Below, one piece after another: positions 56,692 to 64,000 of a stretch of 64,000 nt of DNA. Both the position numbers and the translations under genes were made by a program. A model generated the notes under the pieces. It saw only the letters and a program-made list of their open reading frames with translations, was not told where the DNA came from and made no database searches. The DNA comes from Promerops cafer (taxonomy: Eukaryota > Chordata > Aves > Passeriformes > Nectariniidae). Each line of letters opens with the position of its first letter. The stretch's first letter is position 1. The DNA lies in the NCBI GenBank assembly GCA_013398275.1, contig VZSE01010780.1:216315-280314 (forward strand), written 5' to 3'.

Positions 56692-59486
56692 AACTGAGCA
56701 AATATAAAATATACCCTCATCTTAAAAAAGAAAAAAAAAGAAGCAGGAGACCAACAATAAGACTTGGGGGTACTTATACGAGTGAAAAAAAATGGACAAA
56801 GTTTGATAATTAAAATAATATTTTAAAAATAATTAAATGTTGAAGCTCCCAAATGCCTATATGCCAAAAGGTTGGTTTTTTTTCAATAGCAAATTTCTAA
56901 AACTTCCACCACACCTAAAATGGAACAGTTTTCTTCTCATTCTGTCATCCTGACCTAAAACAAATTTAGTCTTTTGTTTGCTGTACTTGGTTTAGTTTAG
57001 TGAGATGGGAAAACAAGCTTCTTCCTTCATACTGCCTTTATAGTGGTAAAAGGCAAATGATCACTGATTTTGCAGCTGCTCATAAGATAACAAGTCAGAA
57101 ACATTAGGGTATTTGCATCCCTTACTATCACTCTCTCACTTTTTGATAAACCTATTTAGGAGCTGGTTTATTTGAATTTGTTTTGAAGACCAGGCTACCC
57201 CGTCAAGTTAATGATGGTTCTTTGGGTTTTTTTGGATGACTGATCCAGTTGTTACCGTATTTCAGTGCTGTTTTATCTGAGCATGTTTATTGCTCTGAAC
57301 ACCTGTAATTCCTGCTTTCTTACCACTTCTGCTGTCCCTACCTACCTCTCTCTTACAGGGCAGAACTTTCCTTTTAGCACTTTCTATGTTGGGCTGCCTC
57401 AAACCTCGACTTGGACACCAAGAGAGTGGATCACACCTTTAGGTCACTTCATGCCATACAGTTTACTGCATTGAAGGCTGAATTTTAACTCTAACATGTT
57501 TTAAGAACATCTATCTTGTAGTGAGATCTGTTACCTGACCTTTGTAATGTTTGCAGCACAGCTATGAGAATCACACAGTATTCTTCTGGCTGACCACAGC
57601 CTGGCTGTAGCTGGGACATATGCTCTCCACAGTGTGCTTAAGGAAATTCATGCTCAGACACAAGAACAACCACCAGCCTAAAGCATTAAAGCATCCTTCT
57701 GCCATACCTGCTGCTAGATGGGGCCAGACCAAGGTCAAGCTTGGCTGTGCTCAGCTCACTCATACACCACAAACAAATGAACGGGAGGCCTGGCTCTCTA
57801 CACCTCCTGCAGACATCAGGACTCGGGAGAGGAGCTGCTCTGCACCAGCTGCATTGTAAACACCTGAGTGGCCTGAGTGCCTGGCTTTGCTGGCAGGATC
57901 ACACCTGCTCCCAGCCAGCTCCACAGACTGCCTCTGCAGAACTTCTATCAAGGTTACCACGGATCATTTCACTCATCTCTTTGAAAGCCTTGGCATAAGA
58001 ATGGAAAATACTGTGTGAATATTTGCCTTCAGGTAGGTATTTTAAAATTAATTTTGTAATAGCTATGCTGGTTTTCATTGAATTATAGTCTTTGAGGAAC
58101 TATAATTAAATTGATCAGATAATAGTTCAGGGCTTACATAATGTGAGCTAAGTAGAATGCAAAAAGACATAATGGTAGAGCCCTTTGAACTGCTGGCTAC
58201 TACAGCTGGAAACTGAGTGATTGCAAATGCCATGTACATACTCTATTTGATTCTGTATTTTCCAAATATTTAAAACTCAATTCAATTCTGTATTTCTGAT
58301 TATAAATGAAGGCTGCTTCAGTGAGCAGAAGCTAGGGCCTAGATTAATGAATTCCGTGAGATGGTCTTATAGAAAATAAATAATCACTGTTAATGCCATT
58401 AAAAAAATCTGCAATATTGCATTATAGCTAATTTAGCTCCTTATTTTGTGGGAGAGGCATGTTTCCATTTTAGGTTGATTCCCAGCAAACTCTGAAAGCA
58501 AAACTGGTGAAACCCATGCAAATAATAATTTATGACCTCCTCTTCTGTAATCTGGAGTTGCCCAGTGTTACATCAGAAACAAAGACAGTTTCTTAAGTGT
58601 GAAGATCAGCAAAATTCCTTACTCTTGAAACAGGTGCATTTGTAATGCTCTGGCCATGTCCGAGAGTCCCATACAAACATGGGACTTTTCAGATGCAACA
58701 CCCCCCCTGCCAGGTTCTGCCACCCTTCTGATACTGTAATAACCATTAAAGGGAGAAACAGTTTTCTGAGTGCCTTTATTTAGTATCTCAGCAGCAGCGA
58801 AGACAACCATGTTCTAATGGACATTTATTCTACAGACTTCATAGACACTACTGTACCAGTGGAAAAGAAAATCCAAGCTTAAATCACATTCTTTTTCAGA
58901 AAGAAAGGAAAGACTAAATCAAAATTTATGTTAAAAGGGCTTTTAAAAGTAACATGGATCTTAAACCAGAATATTTCTTTCACAGAAACTAGTAGTACTT
59001 CAGAAAGATGTGGTATGTTGGACTGGTGCAGGTTTCTTGTAAATTAATGCCGCTGTTTGCTGTTACTAATGGATGATGGATATATTACCATTATTGAACT
59101 TTTCTGTCTCTCATTACAGCATATACATTATGCCTGTTAAAAGAATTCCAAGATACTGCCTTTATCAACGAAGTTTAATATTTCCAGTTTGTCTTGCATA
59201 GTCCTTCTTGTGTTTAACTTGGTAAAAAATATTTTAGAAACTCTTGGAAAGGTCCAGGCAAATAGAATTTAAATTATTTATTTGCCAGACCTTTTCTTGT
59301 AAATGTTTGTATCCTATAGATATTCTCTTCCATTTCTGCTCTGATCAATTCCTTGAGCTATTTCTGGGTTTGCGCACACCTTTATGTAATACTTGCTATT
59401 TTAGATCTGTCTCAGCAAGTTGTGTTATTTCTGGCATTTAGTGTGTATTTTTTCTAGAATACTTCAGAAATAATGCAAAGCATGGG

Positions 59487-59492
59487 AATAAA
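59487..59492 (+). terminator. TSHR: Candidate TSHR polyadenylation signal
   Basis: AATAAA followed within 10-40 bp by a T- and GT-rich stretch (TGTTTTGTTTG, then GGTTTTTTGGG), a fair match to a cleavage/polyadenylation site. The hexamer at 58375 is an alternative. No transcript evidence. Confidence 0.3.
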
Positions 59493-59510
59493 ATGTTTTG
59501 TTTGAAATTG

Positions 59511-62500
59511 GAAGAGGCTCAACAAGGTTTTTTGGGAAATATTAAAATATTTTTCCTATAAAAGAAGTTAATACTATTTCTTTTGCATTCAACTTCATTG
59601 TTCTCCTTGGCTGACATATCCCATGACACACTGATGCAGGTTTGGGGGTTTTAGCTCCATCGCTACCTATGAGAGGGATGTCCTAAATGGCAATCTCAGA
59701 CAGTGCAGTAGGGATAGAAAATGAACAGCAGTAGTACTGCTGAGCTCAGGGGTTCCACAACCATCATTCATTACATCCAAGATAATCTGAAAGAAAAAAA
59801 AGCTGTAAAGTTGAGATGGGGCCTTAATTATGAACACTTGGAACTTCCTCTGAGCAATTTAATGGCTTTAGGTGACCTTTGGTAGCCTCCTCTCTCTCCA
59901 ACAGAGAGAGATGTGGGTTTTTTATAGAGTAGATACTGGATCTAGATTACATCATCTACAACAGGTCAGCTATAGTCAAAGTAAAGCACACCCTGCCCTG
60001 CTATTGGTATTTGGATTCTGAAAATAGCACAAGCAGTCAAAGATAAATTTCTCATCACTACCATAGCATTTTGGTTTATTAACATAAATGCCCTCTTGCT
60101 TCGTTTCTTGTGGGATAAATAAAGTATTAATGCTCACATTACAGAATAACCTGTACCAAAAAATCTCCTTAGAAAGAGAAGCTTGATTTGAGTAGAAGCC
60201 CTCTGCTGATGTGTTAATATGAACCAAACCCTCCCTCCTATGCTGTTTGGGGAGGCTGATGAGTAATAGCAGCATAATCTGTATTGTTTTTCTAACAGAT
60301 GCCAGGCATCTGCACTCTAAAACCACTCAGTAATCAAATGGTTTCTGGGTTACAGTTAAAACTGGACACAAAGTGAGGCACAAAATTAGTTGGATATTAT
60401 GCCCTTCCCTTAGGCACTCTCCTCCTCCTTTGAAGGGATTCTGAAAACATATGACATTATACTGCACTTACATGTAGGCTTTGTAGACTGAGGCATGAGA
60501 TCTTGAAGGGCCCTCATCATGCCCTGGAACAGAAGATGGTTAAGAGGTCTTAGTGACGCACACTGGGAGATTCTGACAACGTCGTCAACCTAGAATTCCC
60601 ACTGGTCAATAAGACATCTCCATAAACCTGGAATACTTTTCATCTGTTTAGTCACTTCCATCTGACCGGACTAATTTTTGTGTGACTGAAATCATAATGT
60701 GAAAGTAGACAAATGAAGGCTCTATGAGGTCAATACACAGAGTATTTAATCAGAACCCACCAGCTCTAACTTCCTATTCCCATTCCACACCTGCCCTTGG
60801 TGTGCCCCCATGTACACACATTGGTATGAATTTCCACAGTATCCCAAATTTCTAGCTTCAGACAGGATACCAATCCTGTGTAGTTTTGTCACTGCCTGGC
60901 CTTACTTTCCACCCTGAATATATTGGGTAACTATTCCAAAACGTGGAAAAGTCTCATGAACTGTAGCACCGGACTTGGACCTCATTGGGGCCACCCTGAA
61001 CTTACTCCTTTCAACAGTTTAACTCCCGTGGGATTAGTATAATCAACTTGAATCTTACCCCACCTTTTCAGGAGGACTTCTCTGTGCCATCCTGATTATA
61101 TGCAACGCCAGGGCCTGTACTTGCGGCCATCTCAAGTTATATCCTTACTGCTGCACATCTGTGCAGTTCCACTGAAGCTCGTAAAGCTTTGATAATGAGT
61201 TCAAGGAGAAGGAACCCACTCATTTTGGTCATCAGCTATTCAATATGCAGCTGCGATGAGGAGTATCCTCTTGGTTATTTTCCTTCTCTCTTAAGGAAAG
61301 AAATATGTTGTTAACATCAACTTAATCAACAACCTGTATCTAAGAGCTCACTAAACAGTCATTAGAAAGTGACTGAAACTATTGGATTGTTACTCACATA
61401 TATACTGTGATACTTTTTATAAGACCTACTTTGATGCCAGGAAGAGCCTCTGTTTCAAAATGACTGGACGGCCAAGCCCATGCTGGTTGTCTTACAGCTA
61501 CAGTTGAAATGACAGTGGCTTTAGTTTGAAAAGTGAAGAAAAACTACAGTACTCATGTCTTTTATGAAGGCACAAATTGAGTTGCAATTTGAACAAAACC
61601 TGAGTAGAACATGAGTTTTAACAAAAACCTTCTCACTGCAGGGTCTGAGGTGCTACCTGAATGTCTGTCTTCCCCATGGCTTGCTGCTGACATATGCAGG
61701 ATAGCACTGAAATACCAAGCAGCACCAAAGCTGAATTTGTGCTGGTTTCTGTCTGACTGTAGTAAGAATTCCCTAAGTTATATGTGGATTGCTGCTGCTG
61801 CCTAGAGGGAGCTGTGGAAACAACAAATTCATTCTTTTTAGGCCAGCTACGGATTTCCGACTAAACCCTGCAACAGTCGGTATAAAGCAGCAAGAACAAT
61901 ATTTTCATTAAAAAGCAATCAGGAGTGTCTGACACACTGGCACATGCACTTTCCCCACGAAAAGTCCACAAGAAGAAAAAAGGGGTTTTTCAATCATACA
62001 TACACTTCTCCTTTGCCATGAAAGTATACTTGCAATCTCTCCTTTTAAGGGCTGGCTACATTATTTTATGTTTTCCTCTGTACAGTTTCCTCTTTCTAGT
62101 TTCTCTTTACATCTCCTTCCCCTGCTATTGCAGAACCCTACACACTACTTTAAGAATTACTTTATGTTTCCCACCTACTGTTTGAAATTATTTAGGCTAT
62201 CTGGCAACACAGAAACCTCTGAGAGAAATAACAAAGCTGTTTAAGGACACAAAAATAGTTTAGGATGGAAAATGAAAGCTGAAAGATACTCTGAACAAAG
62301 ATTAACAGCGATTTGATCTGGTAAATTTAAGAACTGCTCTACTTTCTCTCTGCCCCCTCCTAAAACCAACTTAAGTGATACATGCAAAAACATCTGTGAT
62401 ATTAATATACTTCACTTTTAGCTACCTGATTTTTAACACCAGTATCATCATCACACTTATCCAGCCCTTTGTCAACTCTTTAAACATACAGGGAATTTCA

Positions 62501-63215
62501 CTAGATGCTGCTTTAATGTTTTAAGACTAAAACTACTTATAAAAATCAGATAGACAAATTCAGCCCACAAAAACCAGGGTGTCAGAAATATTATTCCCAC
62601 CACTAATGCTTTTTCTTCATTAAAACCATGAACAAGGTGAGCTCAGGAGGAAAGGGCTTCCATCCTGCAACAATTTGAATTTTCTGAAACCAAAGCCAAT
62701 CTGTGCCAAAACAAAAACGTACAAGCAATATTCCCAGCAAGTGAATTCTGCAATAGATCCTTTTTTAGAAATGCTGTACTTCCCACACACTGTTTCCCAT
62801 TATACATTACCTGGTGGAACCAGACAGCCCACCTAGACTCAGCCACTTGTTCCTCCAAAGGGAAAGGTCTGTATGAAATACTCAGATGCTGGCACAGCAG
62901 GACACGAGGAGCCCTATCTGCAGGGGGCTCACAGCAGGATTCCTAGGAGAAATGAGAAAAATCAGGCAGCCAAGAGCCTTAGCAGAAAGGATTGCCTTCC
63001 TTATTTTGCTGGTCAAAATGGTTTTCCCCATCACAAGCAAGGAAGGGCTGTTCTTTACCTTGACATTAAATCCAGCAGCTCCAGTACTTGTAAAGCAGCA
63101 TCCAGACTCTCTTGGGATTCCAACTGTCTGATGCTCCAGACATTTAGAGGGATTTTTCCACAACACTGTTCTCCTTCATTTGGTTCCTCTAGCAAAGGAA
63201 AAACATTTCTACCTT
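59511..63215. other. Intergenic DNA between TSHR and the candidate convergent gene end
   Basis: No coding exon or named repeat recognised on either strand. The piece at about 60500-61260 is somewhat richer in CG dinucleotides than its flanks and could be an unclassified old element. The frames at 61611-61805, 61925-62185 and 62873-63217 carry no recognisable domain. Confidence 0.5.
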
Positions 63216-63219
63216 GACA

Positions 63220-64000
63220 GAATCACACATCCACACATAACTTTTATTGCTGTTACGAGATTATTTATTATTTTTACAATTTAATGATAGTCCTTTTTTT
63301 GGATTTACTACTGAAATATACTTATCCAAATTAAACACGTTTTCAATTTCAGTAAATTTTTATTTACCAAATAGAACTAAAACAGCAAACAAAAACTAGA
63401 TTTTTTTTTAAATAGTTATCACTAGAAAGCATATTAAAATAGCAGTTCATGAACATCTATCTTCAGAGAGCAGTTTTTGACCTATGGAAGTGAATGGGCA
63501 ATTCAGAATAATTTATAATGTAAAGCACTCTTTGCATTTATTCTCTCCTGGTATTATCTATTTCAGATAACCCTTTTTCAGGTCACACAAGGGCATACAC
63601 ATTTATACTATGTAAAAAGGTGTAATTACATAGGCACTTTGCACAAAAATAACTGGGAAAGTCTTCACTCTAAAGAAAAAAATTGTCCTAAACCAGATTT
63701 TCTAAATGTTATATATCCACACCGAAGGTCAAACGTGGGTCAACTGCAGTTCATCTGAGTGTACTACAGACATCCTTATGTCTGAAAGGATTAGATTTTG
63801 GCACAATCCCATTAGTGGTAAAGAGTGCTGAAATCTGCTCTGAAAACAAGGGGCAAGTCTCTAACAAGAGTATTTTACAAACAGAAGTCTGCATTAGAAA
63901 AAACAATACACATTTAAGATAAGTTGTAAGGAATAACGTATAGTTGAAAATAAACGGGGATATACTGAAAGCTATGCCAATATCCCAAGATTCTTATCCT
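63220..64000 (-). other. Candidate 3' end of a convergent minus-strand transcript
   Basis: On the minus strand, AATAAA (63243-63248 as TTTATT on +) is followed by a GT-rich stretch, GTTATGTGTGGATGTGTG, the arrangement of a polyadenylation site. A second AATAAA lies at 63264-63269. Upstream of it on the minus strand, 63300-64000 is AT-rich with A/T runs, as in long 3' UTRs. In human the gene downstream of TSHR is GTF2A1, convergent with it, so this may be its 3' UTR. No coding exon is present in the window, so the gene name is not assigned. Confidence 0.35.

Larger units (their letters stand above)
56386..59510 (+). other. TSHR: Probable TSHR 3' untranslated region
   Basis: No coding exon is seen after the TAA. 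The interval includes a TA/TATG microsatellite (56640-56690), an unclassified GC-richer stretch at about 57600-57960 and two AATAAA hexamers on the + strand: 58375-58380, and 59487-59492 followed by a T/GT-rich stretch. The true 3' end needs transcript data; extension to 59.5 kb is an inference. Confidence 0.45.

Noticed and set aside
1..64000. CRISPR arrays, tRNA or rRNA genes, operons or phage features
   Set aside because: This is vertebrate nuclear DNA. No regularly spaced repeats and no tRNA or rRNA structures were recognised.

Overview
This is a stretch of bird nuclear chromosome carrying one complete protein-coding gene: the thyrotropin (TSH) receptor, TSHR, on the + strand. Its ten coding exons run from the ATG at 9511 to the TAA at 56383-56385. 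I assembled the exons by hand. Every junction is GT-AG, every internal exon has the length expected for the family (72, 75, 75, 75, 78, 69, 78, 189 bp), and the spliced reading frame is open for 761 codons with no disruption. Bird origin is inferred from the many CR1 retrotransposon pieces (at least nine), LTRs that resemble avian endogenous retrovirus families from memory, compact introns and the receptor sequence. I cannot name the species.

Layout. 1-8.9 kb is upstream intergenic DNA: an LTR fragment cut by the window edge, a probable ancient repeat, a CR1 tail at about 2.5-2.9 kb and an unclassified GC-rich block at 4.65-5.56 kb. A CpG island at about 8.93-9.6 kb holds the promoter, 5' leader and exon 1. 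In human the neighbour CEP128 starts head-to-head with TSHR, so this island may be bidirectional, but I found no CEP128 coding exon here. 9.5-56.4 kb is TSHR. Exons 1-9 encode the signal peptide and leucine-rich-repeat ectodomain; exon 10 encodes the hinge, seven transmembrane helices and the tail. The larger introns carry CR1 copies, three LTRs or LTR fragments, microsatellites and AT-rich tracts. 56.4-59.5 kb is probably 3' UTR. 59.5-64 kb has no coding exon, but a candidate minus-strand polyadenylation site lies at 63.24 kb. In human the next gene is GTF2A1 in convergent orientation, so this could be its 3' end.

There is no operon, CRISPR array, tRNA or rRNA gene that I can support, and I did not find a new biological system. 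The points most worth a second look are: the Gly558 state of the receptor, which is the residue changed in domestic chickens; the fact that retention of any of the nine TSHR introns puts a stop codon directly after the junction; a sense-oriented LTR with its own polyadenylation signal 0.3 kb before exon 5; the candidate convergent-gene 3' end; and several repeat mosaics and hairpins.
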